This document shows positions 46,033-57,423 of a stretch of DNA of 64,000 nucleotides, in pieces. Each line of letters opens with the position of its first letter. Within the stretch, counting starts at the first letter, position 1. The stretch comes from Musa acuminata AAA Group (taxonomy: Eukaryota; Streptophyta; Magnoliopsida; Zingiberales; Musaceae), in NCBI RefSeq assembly GCF_036884655.1, contig NC_088342.1, forward strand, positions 36,077,001 through 36,141,000. The letters run 5' to 3'. The position numbers and the translations under genes are program-made. Under the pieces are notes generated by a model. The model was not told the origin of the DNA. It worked only from the letters and a program-made list of their open reading frames with translations, and did no database searches.

Positions 46033-46920
46033 TGATAGAACCCTTGCAGATTCTAAGCTTGGGGTTAATCTCTTTAGGGGATCGGCCTCCTTAGAACTCC
46101 ATAGGGGTTCCTTCCTCCAAGTTGCTGCTCAAAGACTGCTAAAAAGATTCATCTATTTCTTATCAAACAAGGATGAATATATGACTATTTATAGAGCTTC
46201 TAAACCCCAACTCCTAATAGGATGCCTACTCAATTATGACTCCTACTCAAGACTCCTACTTCCAACAAACTCCTAATACTTCTTTAAGAAGCAACCTCTA
46301 AACTAATCCTATCCTTACCCGGCCTCTTCACCTCTTTAGTAGGGGTCAGCTAGGTAAGTTTTACATGAATGCCCATTTCAATTAGGATTTCTTCTAGCTA
46401 GAGTCCTAATAGTCTGGTATCAAAGAGTGGAGTACTCAAATAGGACATCCTTGGTGTCTCAAGTCTAAGAACCAAATACACTACTGGGACTACAGAATCA
46501 CTATCTAACAATAAGGCATTATCAACCATTAAGTATTCCGTGTGTGGATTAATTTATGAACTCATTCTCCAATGAACACCTATAGTGTATCCTTAGTATC
46601 CCCACACGATCAGCTATGAGACCAGTTGCCTCCATCATATGAATGGGTATACAACATACCAATTTGTCTGATTATCTCGATGTCCCTTTTGAGTAACCTA
46701 TGACCAAGATTATTTAGTGTATATGTTTAAAGGTGAATCGGTCTCATTATCGTGATCTCATCATGATTTGATTCCCATTGCATAGATCCAGGGACATCAC
46801 AATATATATACATATATGCAACAAGCAATATAAAGTAATAAAATGTTAAAATATAATAAAAAAAATATGTATCATGTCACACATGCCATCACTCACGTGA
46901 TTGACTTACAGGGCACCTAT
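46033..46920 (-). repeat. 5' LTR of gypsy element Y, cut by element K
   Basis: It starts TGATAGAACCC beside the primer site, so the element-strand end is CTATCA. It is not related to the copia LTRs. The right end is unclear: TGTAAGTCAATC (near 46901-46912 on the minus strand) could be the LTR start, or the LTR may extend to K at 46921. ORF-like stretches here are not convincing genes. Confidence 0.6.
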
Positions 46921-47713
46921 TGTTGAATCTTGGATTTTGATGATGAAATCAATTATAAATTGTTTGATCTAATCTATATGTTGAGAAAAGTGTTCAGGAT
47001 TAACTACGATAACGGTAAGACATAAAGCAAATGTTGTGTCGGAGTTAATATCAAGACTTCGTTGGGAGTTCGAGAGTTCGTCGGAAGTTCAGACATTCAT
47101 CGGAAGTTCTATCGGAACTGACTGAGAAGTCTAGGAGCTTGCCAAAGAAGCTCGTCGGAACTCATCAAAAAGATCATCGTAAAGTCCAAGAGCTTGTCAG
47201 GAGTCCATCGAAATATTACCGAGAGATCATCGAAAGTTCACCGGAACTCGCCAGAAGAACAATTAACATACCAGAACAATAATGCTTTGTTAAATATCTT
47301 AATTATTATAGTTATAACTTAAGTTGAGTTATAATTAAAAGGTAATTCCACTAACTCAATTAGGGGTCAACTGAGCCCTTAACAGAGCTGAATTGTGCTG
47401 GTTGAAATAGCCCAATCAGCACCTGAAGTCATGGCCAATAGTGGCACCGCCTGGTGACCCAGTCTCCCAAGTGGTCTGGGCGGTAGTATCGCTGACAGTT
47501 AATGTTGCCAACGGTGGTACCACCCCTATCAGGTAGTGGTACCATTAGAGCTTGGTTTTCAAGCTCTGTCAAGCGGTCGTACCGCCCAGTAATGACGGTG
47601 GTACTACTAGTACCCTGAAATCCAGGGATGTGACAATTTTTTACTTCAATTTTGAAGCCATTGGGGCCTATAAATACCCCACATTTTTCTGCATGAAAGG
47701 GCATGAAAGTGTT
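46921..47713 (+). repeat. 5' LTR of copia element K, first piece
   Basis: It begins TGTTGAATC, with a TATA box at 47668-47676. It is interrupted by J at GTGTT (47709-47713) and resumes at 53036. The joined length is 1258 bp, exactly the length of the M LTR. Confidence 0.85.
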
Positions 47714-48149
47714 TGTTGAATCTCGGATTTTGATAATGAAATCAATTAGTAAATTATTTGATCTAATCCATGTGTTGAGATAAGTGCATAGGATTAACTA
47801 CGATAGTAGTAAGGCATAAAGCAGATGATGGGCCGGAGTCAAAAACTCGGACGATATACTGGGAGCTCATCGAGAGTTCATGGTGAGATCATCAAAAGCA
47901 CATTGGAAGACTCGCCGAAAGCTTGTCGGGAGATCGCCGAAAGCACATCGGAAGACTAGCCAAGAGTTGGTCAGGAGTTCACCGGAAGCTCGCTGGAAGA
48001 CTCGCCAAGAAGTTCGTTGGAGGATAGTCGAGTGAAAAATTGACATACAGGACTTTGCTTGCCTTAATCATAGTTAGAATAATAATTAGAGTTGATTTGG
48101 GAGGTAATCCCATCAACTCTGTTAGGAGCCAACTAGGCTCGGAGCTAGG

Positions 48150-48552
48150 TGTTAGGACCCTTTTTCTGAGCTTTTGAATAATGTTTATTAAGTCCATTTA
48201 GTTTAATTGTTTATTGAGTCATTTTGATTAAGTTAGAGTCAAGTAGAGGTTTATTTAATATTTATTTATTATTAGAGTCCAAGTCTAAGTGGACTCTGGG
48301 TGGAACTCTATAAATAGTGATGTAACCCTTTCTTTTCAAAATCAATCAGTTAATCAATGAAATGTTATTCCACTCTGTGGACAAACCCTAGGAGGTTGAT
48401 CCCCTCGAAGTGATTAAGGAGGGCTGATCCCCTCGAAGCGAACAAGGAGGCTGATCCCCTCGAAGCGAACAAGGAGGCTGATCCCCTCGAAGCGATCATT
48501 ATCATTCCCTTTTCTCCCCTTTCTTCCACGATAAGACTTTAGGGTCTTATCA
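48150..48552 (+). repeat. 5' LTR of element L
   Basis: It runs from TGTTAGGACCC to TTATCA. It has a TATA box at 48308-48316 and four tandem copies of a 27-bp unit containing GATCCCCTCGAAGCGA at about 48391-48510. A primer site with one mismatch (TCGTATCAGAGC) follows at 48555-48566. Confidence 0.88.
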
Positions 48553-50540
48553 TTTCGTATCAGAGCGGCGATCCTTGGCGTTCTCGCTATAGTGTAGCTA
48601 TAGTTACTGAAAAAAAAAAAAAAAAAGAAATTGTGTAAATTAAGAAGAAGAAGAAGCCGTAGCAGCCACCCCTACTTCCCCTGCTTCCGGCCAGCCCACC
48701 TGCCACCGCTGCTTCCCGGCCGACGGACCACCACCGCCGCCGCTACTGCCTAGCCAATGGCCACCACCACCACCACTACACTCTCTCACCCCCACACACC
48801 CTCCCCTCCCCCCCTCCCCCCCCCCCCCCCTCCCCCACGGCCAGCAACCTCGCCTCCTCGCTGCTCGCATCTCGCTCGAGCGAGAAGGGCCACGACTACC
48901 ATTTACCAGCCAGCGGACCACCCATCGCCGCTTCTACCATCAGCGACGCTACCCTAGCCGCATCGCCATCGCTGCCTTCCCTTGGTTGCAGCTTCGGTTG
49001 TGTAATCTGTTGGCATCGCTGTTTCTGTGGTGCGATAGAAACAGAGCAGCCGCCGGTCCCTCTACCGCCACAGGTGTCGGTTGCCTCTACCGTCGCCACT
49101 GTTTCTATGGTGCGATAGAAACAGAACAGCCGCCAGTCCCTTTGCTGCCACAGGCGCCGGTTGCCTCTACCGCCGCCACTGTTTCTCGGCCAATTCAACG
49201 CCACTCCTCTCCTTCATTGCCGAGCCACCACCGCTGCCAGCCATCGTGCGATGACCGCCGCATGCCTCCCAGCTGTCGATCCTCCTTGCTCTGCATCCGT
49301 AGTGCCAAAAACAGAGCAACTCACCGGTTGCCCTTGTTCCCAACCGTAACACCGCCGACTCCTTCTCCACCACCGCCATTGCTTCTTGGCCGCACGACCA
49401 CCGCTGTCGTCGCTCCCTAGCCAAAAACCTCCCCTCCTCGTTGCGTCGTACCCACCACAACCACATCCTCTCCCCTTTGAAGCCCATCTAGTTGAAAGGG
49501 GCCCTTACTTTCCCTGCTTTCGGCCAGCCCCACCATCGCCGCTACTTTCCGATCGGTGACCACCGTTGCCGCTGCTCCTCAGCCAGCAGTCTTCCCTCCT
49601 TGCTGCTCCACCCTGCTCGAGCAAGAAGGACTACGGCCGCTGCTTCCCAGCCAGCGAACCAACCCCCTCGTCACTTCTACCATCGGTGACGTTGCCCCCA
49701 ACCATGTCACCATCACTGCCTCCGCTGCCCCCAACCACGCCACCATCTCTGCCTCCATTGCCCCCAACCGTGCCACCATCACTGCCTGCCCTTGGGTCAC
49801 AGCTGCAGTCGCTTGACCATCCCTCTTCACAGCAATCAAAACAAGGCAACCACGACCATCGTAGCCACTGCCATCTCCTCAACTGCACGCGATTCCTCGG
49901 CGTCACCAGTGCCTCCTTCCGTAGTGCGATAAAGACAAGCATCGTTGTCTCCCATCCGCACCGTCACAACCATCGGGGTGGCGAGCCCATGGTGGCATTG
50001 CCCCCAACCACACCATTATTGCTGCCTTCCCTTGGGTCACAACCATCGCAGCCGTAGCCACTCGACCTCCCTTCCTCGTGGTGACCACAACAGATCGCCC
50101 TCCAACAACGAACGCAGCAACCGCAGCAATTATGCTGCCCTACCTCAACCCCAATAGTGCACGCAACACCGATTCCTCTTCTCAACCCCGGTCGCTTCAA
50201 CGTCGCCTCCCCCTTGCTTAGCATATTCTGCCACAACTGCATGTTGCCATCACCACAGGTTGCCATCACTACAGCCTCAACCCCGCTGCTCGGCGATCGC
50301 CCCTTAGGTCGCAACAATTTCAACCACATCGGCGTAGTTGCCTTCCAGCCCCGGCGCTTGCACCCCACACAGCGATAGAAATAGGGCAGCAACTCTTCCT
50401 CCAACGCAGCGACCACAGCACTGCCCTCGGCAACTTCGCATTGATAGTGTTGATGCCCTTGACCGACACTAAAAATAGGAGTTGAGATTACAGAATTGTA
50501 GTCTTACGCAATAGCCACTGATAACTCGATGAAAGTACAA
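48553..50540 (+). other. GC-rich leader region of element L of unknown origin
   Basis: After an A-rich stretch and an AAG repeat (48608-48655) the sequence becomes strongly C-rich with CCACC, GCCGCC and CTTCC words up to about 50450. It includes a C-run near 48806-48831. Several overlapping frames on both strands are open and Pro/Thr/His-rich, which I attribute to composition. Two diverged copies of a 0.75-0.83 kb block can be aligned (about 48670-49490 and 49500-50300). A motif like GTGCGATAGAAACAGAGCAG recurs. I do not recognise a protein family. Confidence 0.6.
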
Positions 50541-51738
50541 ATGGAAGCATTAGAAATCAGAATTGAGAACCAACTGTAAAAAACACTTAATGATTTCAAA
50601 AAGAGCCTACTGGAGAGCCTCAACAAATTTCAACAAAATGGGGGCTCAAGTTTTACGTTGCACAGATCTAAAAATACAAGAAAAGGGCCCCAAGATTGTG
50701 ACACAAACTACTCACACATGAAGGTAGAATTTTCGAGATGAAAAGATGGAGATCCAACTAGTTGGATCTCTAGGGCAAAAGATTTTTTTCATTTTCACAG
50801 AGCTCCAAAAGAATCCAAGGTGAAAATAGCCTCAATCTAATTAGAGAGAGATGCAATCCAATGGTATGATTAGTATGAAAATTTTCACGGAGTTCCTTCG
50901 TGGGAGTAGTTCTAAAGAGGGCTTATTGTTCGCTTCGGCCCATTAGAATATGAGAATGTTAATGGACAGCTCGTCAAAATTTGTTAGACTTCTATAGTGT
51001 TGGAATATCAGAACAAGTTTAAAAGATTATCAAATCAAGCTAGGGATTGGTCGGAACGAAAACTTTTGGGTATATTTATTGAAGGGCTTATTCCAGAGAT
51101 CCAGTGTGAAGTTAAGGCTCGTCAACCCTGCACTATGATAGCTGCTTTCTCATTCGCACATCTACATGAGAAAGATTAGCAAGGAAAGATCAGCAAGGGG
51201 TTTGTACTATGATGAAAAGTGGAGTATGGAGCACCAATGTAAACAAGGGCAACATATGATGATTTAGCCAATTGGAGAGGAACCGAAAGCAGAAGAGTTG
51301 GACTCCGATTATGAAGGTGTGGAAATTGATGAATATATTGAAGTCATCATATATACAGTGCATGCATTGGCTAGCTATGCTAACCCACAAACTATGAAAA
51401 TCAGAGGAACTTTGAAGCATCAGCCTGTCACTATGTTGATTGATACGTGCAGCACTAATAATTTTATAGACAGGAAAGTTGCAGCTCGATTAGCTTACCA
51501 CATTGAAGACTATGACAGATTCGAAGTAAAGATTACTGATGGACGGATTTTAACTTGTGATAACAAAGGCCAGGAGTTTCTTGCAATGATTACTACACTG
51601 AAAGACCAACCTATTGCTTACACTATCAAAAAGTGGAGACCATACTTACTTGATCAACGGGTTATGATGTATTACAGATAGCCTATGATTGAAGTACTGA
51701 AAGAGAAGCTCTCCGAGAATGATGCTACTCAACCTTGA
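50541..51738 (+). pseudogene. Gag-protease remnant of gypsy element L
   Basis: Translation from ATG 50541 (MEALEIRIENQL, then a stop) shows gypsy Gag features across several stops: a WISRAKDFFHFHR-like motif, IQWYD, LEYQNKFKRLSNQ and IEGLIPEIQCEVKARQP. A frameshift or deletion follows. The frame 51298-51681 then carries the protease signature LIDTCSTNNF, in which the expected Gly of the DTG active site is Cys. A KKWRPYLLDQR segment resembling RNase H comes next, so most of RT has been deleted. The last recognisable words end at TGA 51736-51738, shortly before a purine-rich stretch and the 3' LTR. Confidence 0.8.
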
Positions 51739-51767
51739 GGATAAGGCTGATTTGAAGAGGGAGGAAC

Positions 51768-52143
51768 TATTAGGACCCTTTTTCTGAGCTTTTGAATAAT
51801 GTTTATTGAGTCCGTTTAGTTCAGTTGTTTATTGAGTCATTTTGGTTCAGTTAGAGTCAGGTAGAGGTTTATTTAATATTTATTTATTATTAGAGTCCAA
51901 GTCTAAGTGGACTCTGGGTGGAACTCTATAAATAGTGATGTAACCCTTTCTTTTCGAAATCAATCAGTTAATCAATGAAATGTTATTCCACTCTGTGGAC
52001 AAACCCTAGGAGGCCGATCCCCTCGAAGTGATCAAGGAGGGTCGATCCTCTCGAAGCGATCAAGGAGGTCGATCCCCTCGAAGCGATCATTATCATTTCC
52101 TTTTCTCCCCTTTCTTCCACAATAAGACTTTAGGGACTTATCA
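51768..52143 (+). repeat. 3' LTR of element L
   Basis: It starts TATTAGGACCC (TG changed to TA), has a TATA box at 51926-51934 and three rather than four copies of the 27-bp unit at about 52007-52090, and ends TTATCA at 52143. The purine tract GAAGAGGGAGGAAC precedes it. Confidence 0.85.
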
Positions 52144-52183
52144 TTTGGTATCAGAGTGACGATAAGACTTTAGGGTCTTATCA
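52144..52183 (+). other. Extra primer-site plus LTR-end tail on element L
   Basis: After the normal LTR end comes TTTGGTATCAGAGTGACG, that is, the primer-binding site and adjacent bases. The last 22 bases of the LTR follow again, and then the CTAGG target duplication. Confidence 0.85.
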
Positions 52184-53035
52184 CTAGGATGGTTTGGGCC
52201 GAATACATGGCCCAACCAGGTTGCTGGACTCTGACTAGCGGTGGCATCGCCTGGAAGACCCAGTTTCCCAAGTGGATTGGGTAGTGGTACCGCTAGCAGT
52301 TAATGCTGTTAGCGATGGTACCACCCTTGTCAGGTGGTGGTACCATTATAGTTCGATCTCCGAGCTCTGTCAGGCGATGGTACCGTCCAGTGTCAGGTGT
52401 TAGGCGGTGGTACCGCCCAGTAATGGCGGTGGTATCGCCAATACTTGAGAAATCCGGGATAAGACACTTTTTGGCTCCATTTTTGAAAGTCATTGAGGCC
52501 TATAAATACCCCACCCTTTTCTGCATGAAAGGGCACCGAAGTGTGATTATAATCTTGAGCTATTGGGGTGTAAAAGTGTTGTAAACAAGTGCTAGAGACC
52601 TCCTCCCTTTCTAAGTTTTGAGATCATTCAAGAGAGGTGTGAGACTTATAAGAGTTCTCTCCTAAACTCGACAAAAGGAGAAAGAGCTGTAAAAGGTGAT
52701 TGGTCTTCACCTATTGAAGGAAGGCCTTTAGTGGATGCTAGTGACCTCGACAGAGGAGGAATCCGAAAGTGGATGTAGGTCACATTGACCGAACTACTCT
52801 AAATTCTGGTTTGCATTTCTTTTTGAGCAATTTACTTTAATTGCAAATCATTTCATAGCAAACTGCTTCTCCTCCTTATCTTGCTTTCACTATGCTTACG
52901 CTCTCTTATGTTTCAAGTTGCTATCTTTCTGAATCGATTTCCATCGAATATATGAAATATTTTACGAAATCGAAGAATTTTTTGCTACACTAATTCAGCC
53001 CCCCTCTTAGTGCCGCTCTTGATCCTAATAGTGTT

Positions 53036-53500
53036 AACATAATATTGAATTCTTGGGGCATTAAAGTGTTGTAAAAGTGAGAAGAGTCCTCCCCTCCCTC
53101 TCTTACCTTTGTAACCATCTAAAAAAGAGGAGTGAGGCTTGTAAGGGTATCTCCTAAACCCGATAAAAGGAGAAAGAGCTGTAAAAGGTGGTTGGTCTTC
53201 GTTTATTGAAGGAAGAACATTAGTGGACGTCGGTGATCTCAACGGAAGAGGAATCGGAAGTGAATGTAGGTCACAATGACCGAACCACTCTAAATTCTGG
53301 TTTGCATTTCTATTTGAGCAATTTACATTACTGTAATCTTCCTTAACTTTCTCTTTACACTCTTACGAACGTCTTCAAGTTTAATATCCTTTCAAAATGG
53401 ATTTAATCGAAATGAATATTTTTCGAAATCAGTGACTTTTCCACTGCACTAATTCACCCCCACCCCCCACCCCTCCTTAGTGCTGCTCTTGATCCTAACA
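53036..53500 (+). repeat. 5' LTR of copia element K, second piece
   Basis: It continues K's LTR after J and the second GTGTT and ends CCTAACA at 53500. It includes the C-rich segment close to the LTR end. Confidence 0.85.
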
Positions 53501-53502
53501 AT

Positions 53503-53516
53503 TGGTATCAGAGCCC
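53503..53516 (+). promoter_or_regulatory. Primer-binding site of element K
   Basis: TGGTATCAGAGCCC lies two bases after the LTR end. It is an initiator-Met tRNA type site. Confidence 0.9.
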
Positions 53517-53550
53517 AATCACTCTCATTTGGTTTGAAACGCAAGAGAGA

Positions 53551-55032
53551 TAGCATTTGCTAGCAACTAAGAAGGTTACTCAATTACACGTCTGCCCATG
53601 CTCAATTGAACGAATTACACCTATTGGAAGACTAGAATGAGGATTTTTCTAATTTCTATGGATTTTGAATTATGGAACATTGTAGAAAATGAGTTTCAAA
53701 AGTCTTCTCTTCCAATGAATGATTAGAATGAGTTGGAGAAGAAGACTTTCGCTTTAAATGCCAAGGCTATGAATGCCTAGTTTTATACTTTGGATAAAAC
53801 CGAGTTCAATCAAGGCTATGAGTTGTTTCGGATGAAACCGAGTGAGACCATTGGAGACATGTACACCCGATTTATGGATATCGACAATGGTCTAAAAGGA
53901 CTTGATAAATATTTTTCTAATTCCGAACTTGTTAATAAAATCTTGAGATCCCTTCCAAAGAGTTGGGATCCTAAAGTAACTACTATTCAAGAAACAAATG
54001 ATTTAAATAACTTCCCTCTCGAAGAGCTTATCAGGTCACTAATAACCTATGAGATGACTTGTAATGCTCATGAAGAGCTTGAGAACAACCTTATAAAGAA
54101 TAGGAAGGATATGGTACTAAGAACTCAAGAAGACCACTTGAAAAAAAATTCAAGTGATGAGGACTATGATGATGACTTGGCACTCTTGACACGAAAGTTC
54201 AAAAAATTCATAAAAATAAATTAATTTAAAAATAACTATAAAAATAAATTTGAACCTATGAAAGAATAAGTTATATGCTATAAATGCAAGAAGCCGGGAC
54301 ATTTCAAAAGCAAATGTCCCCAAGTAAAGAAGAAGCAACCAAAGAAAAAGAAGGCTCTTAAAGCAACTTGGGACGATTCAAGTGCATCCAAAGAAGAGGA
54401 GCCAACCAACACTGAGCAAGTTATTCACTATGCACTAATGGCTATCGGAGATAAGGTAAGCAGTTCATTGGATGCAAATTTATCTTTTGATGAACTACTA
54501 AGTGCTTTTTATGATTTATTTGATTAATGTAAGTTAGTTAGTAAAAAATATAAATTGTTGAAAAAGGAGCATGCTTCTCTTGTTAGTGATTTTGATAGAC
54601 TAAAAATTGAGTATGATAGTTTAGCTCATTGCACAAAATGTAATGAATTAGAAACACTTAAAAAGGAAAACTTGCTACTTAAAGAAACCTTAGAAAAGTT
54701 TGAGGTTAGTAACAAGTCCTTGAACAAGATTCTTGCTAATAAGGGTCAAGTTTATAGAAGAGGCGGAATCAGATTTGTGAGTAGCTCGCACTAAAATCCA
54801 ACCACCTTTGTTAAAGGCCCTATCTAGCATGTATCACCCCACACTAAATGTAACTTATGTTGCAAACTTGGACATGTTACCTATAAATATCCACTTAAGA
54901 GATATAATCCACATAAATTGATTTGGGCTCCTAAAGGAACCATAAAAAACTCCATACAAAATGAGAAATTAAGTCAATCGATTTTTTAGCAACCAAGGTC
55001 AAATGGGCACCTAAAAATTACCCTTTTGTGTA
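53551..55032 (+). pseudogene. gag: Gag pseudogene of element K
   Basis: The sequence follows A/B Gag codon by codon in many places (TYWKTRMRIFLISMDFELWN, then ELFRMKPSETIGDMYTRF). The start ATG has become ATA, there are at least six stops, and a segment near residue 90 is deleted. The CCHC knuckle (CYKCKKPGHFKSKC) survives at about 54276-54317. The C-terminal part keeps the Lys/Leu-rich segment. The frame ends at UAG 55030-55032, at exactly the same place as the gag UAG of A and B. Confidence 0.85.
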
Positions 55033-57423
55033 GAAATATTTACCATCACAAGCTAGGAGCAAGAGATGGTACCTTGATAGTAAATGCTCAAGTCACATGA
55101 CCGGAGATCTATCTCAATTCTTTAAGCTCACTAGCCTAGACGAAGAGTATGCCACCTTTAGAGACAACAACAAGGGTAAAATCATTGGAAAAGGAACCAT
55201 ATGTAACAAATCTAACTTTTTGATTAAAGATGTATTATTGGTTGATGGTTTAAATCATAATCTTTTGAGCATTAGTCAATTGTGTGATAAAGAATACATC
55301 ATTAGATTCGAATCCAATGCTTGTATTATTAAAAAAATCACACAAAAATACATCTATGATTGCCCTAAAACAAAATAATGTATACACTATCGACAATGAT
55401 GATCTTTGTAATGAAATGTGTTTTTCGATTTTGAATGATGATGCTTGGCTTTGGCATAGGAGATTAGATCATGCTAGCATAAAACTAATCTCTCAAATCT
55501 TATCTAAAGAACTTGTAAGAGGTATTCATCACATTAAGTTTGTTAAAGACAATGTGTATGATGCATATGAATTAGGAAAATAAATAAAAAGTAGTTTCAA
55601 ACCAAAGAATCAAATAAGCACCTATAGGCCGTTGCAATTGATCCATATGGATTTGTTTGGACCATTTGATACATCAAGCCTAGGAGGTAGCAAATATGCC
55701 TTTGTAATCGTAGACGATTATAGTAGATATGCTTGGACATACTTCTTGGCACACGATTGCTTTAGGTATTTTTTAAAGTTTTGAAAACTTGTTCAAAATG
55801 AAAAAGACTTTATGATTTCATCAATTCGAAGTGATCACGGTGGTGAATTTTGAAATCGTGATTTCCAAAATTTTTGTGAATCTAATGGATATAACTATAA
55901 TTTCTCTACTCCAAGAAATCCTAAACAAAATGGAGTAGTGGAAAGAAAAAATATAAACTTACAAGAAATAACAAGAACCATGTTGAACGAACATAGCCTA
56001 CCCAAATATTTTTTGACCGAAGCCGTTAATACGACATGCTATGCCATGAATAGGGTTCTAGTAAGACCATTACTTTCCAAAACACCTTATGAATTGTGAA
56101 AAAATAAAAAACCCAATGTTTCATATTTTATAAAGATGCCTTAGGAAAGTTTGATGCAAAATCCAATCAAAGAATTTTTCTTGGCTATTCTTCTATTTCT
56201 AAAGCCTTTCATATTTTTAACAAAAGAACTTTGGTTATAGAAGAATTTATTCATGTTATTTTTAATAATTTTTTCAGAGTTAAGAAAAATAATTTGATGA
56301 TCTTAATTTTGATGCTTTGAATTTAAATGAAACCCTTTCTCCATCTAGTAATTTAGATGCATCTTCTTCCGAAATATCCTTACCTAGGGAATGGAAGTAT
56401 GTAGATGCTCATCCAAAGGAGCTAACTATAGGAGACAAATCAAAAGAGGTACAAACTCGTTCTTCTCTTAAGAATTTTTGTGCCAACGCCGCTTTTCTCT
56501 CCTAAATTGAACCTCGATGCATTGACGATGCCTTGAAAGATGATTCATGGGTTATCACAATGCAAGAAGAGTTGAACCAATTTAAGAGAAATGAGGTGTC
56601 GAAGCTTGTTTCGAGGCCAAATGATCATTTAGTTATTGGTACTAAATGGATCAATAGAAATAAGCAAGGTAAATTTGGTATTGTGGTTAAAAACAAGGCT
56701 AGATTAGTGGCCAAGGGTTTCAACCAAGAAGAATATATCAATTATGAAAAAACCTTCGCTCCTATGGAATGATTAAAAGCCATAAAGATGCTCCTTGTCT
56801 ATACTAGTAGTAATAATTTTAAGTTATTTCAAATGGATGTTAAAAGTGCTTTTCTTAATGGCTTTATTTCTGAAGAAGTATATATTGAACAACCTCCCAG
56901 ATTTGAGAATGATAATTTCCCTAATCATATGTTTAAATTGACTAAAGCTCTCTATGGATTGAAACAAGCCCCAAGGGCTTGGTATGAGAGACTTAGCTCC
57001 TTTCTAATTTAAAATAATTTTTTTAAAGGCAATGTCGATACCACATTATTTATTAAAAATTTTAAAATTAATTTTTTTATTGTTCAAATTTACATTAATG
57101 ATATTATTTTTGGTTCTACAAATGAATCTCTTTATGAATCATTTGCCAAGGGTATGAGCCAAGAGTTTGAAATGAGTCTAATGGGTGAACTAACCTTCTT
57201 TTTAGGCTTATAAATCAAACAACTTCACACTGGTATTTTTCTTAGTCAAACAAAATATGAATTTGATTTGCTAAAATGGTTTAATATGAAAAATTCAAAA
57301 GCTATCAATACACCTATGAGTACCTCTACTAAGTTAGACATTGACGAAAGTAGAGAAAGCTTTGATTAAAAAACTTATAGGGGTATGATAGGTAGTTTAC
57401 TATACCTCACCGCAACTAAATCA
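55033..57423 (+). pseudogene. pol: Pol pseudogene of element K, cut by element M
   Basis: It opens after the gag UAG, as in A and B. The protease motif reads WYLDSKCS, with the active-site Gly replaced by Lys. Integrase retains HRRLDHAS and RSDHGGEF, but the zinc-site Cys pair has decayed and stops occur. A deletion follows KPNVSYF, with frameshifts near 56290. The RT box is YIND instead of YVDD, losing one catalytic Asp. The sequence stops at 57423, where M has inserted, before most of RNase H. The rest of K is outside the window. Confidence 0.85.

Larger units (their letters stand above)
48150..52183 (+). mobile_element. Element L: internally deleted Ty3/gypsy element with an anomalous 3' tail
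   Basis: It has a 403-bp 5' LTR (48150-48552), a 3' LTR (51768-52143) and a perfect CTAGG duplication (48145-48149 and 52184-52188). The interior has a GC-rich leader, a broken gag, a protease fragment and a short later-pol fragment; most of RT and all of integrase are missing. The duplication lies beyond a 40-bp extra tail after the normal 3' LTR end, so the tail was part of the integrated DNA. L sits in solo LTR J. Confidence 0.88.
47714..53030 (+). mobile_element. Solo copia LTR J, split by gypsy element L
   Basis: J consists of 47714-48149 and 52189-53030 (about 1278 bp joined), from TGTTGAATC to CCTAATA, with a perfect GTGTT duplication (47709-47713 and 53031-53035). It has a TATA box at 52500-52508 and GGTGGTACC-type repeats at 52190-52445. 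No internal region of J is present. The terminal CAACA equivalent has decayed to AATA. Confidence 0.85.

Noticed and set aside
48757..50416. Several 60-160 codon Pro/Thr/His or Gly/Val-rich ORFs
   Set aside because: They are open on both strands in a C-rich, internally duplicated stretch and no family is recognised; composition explains them.
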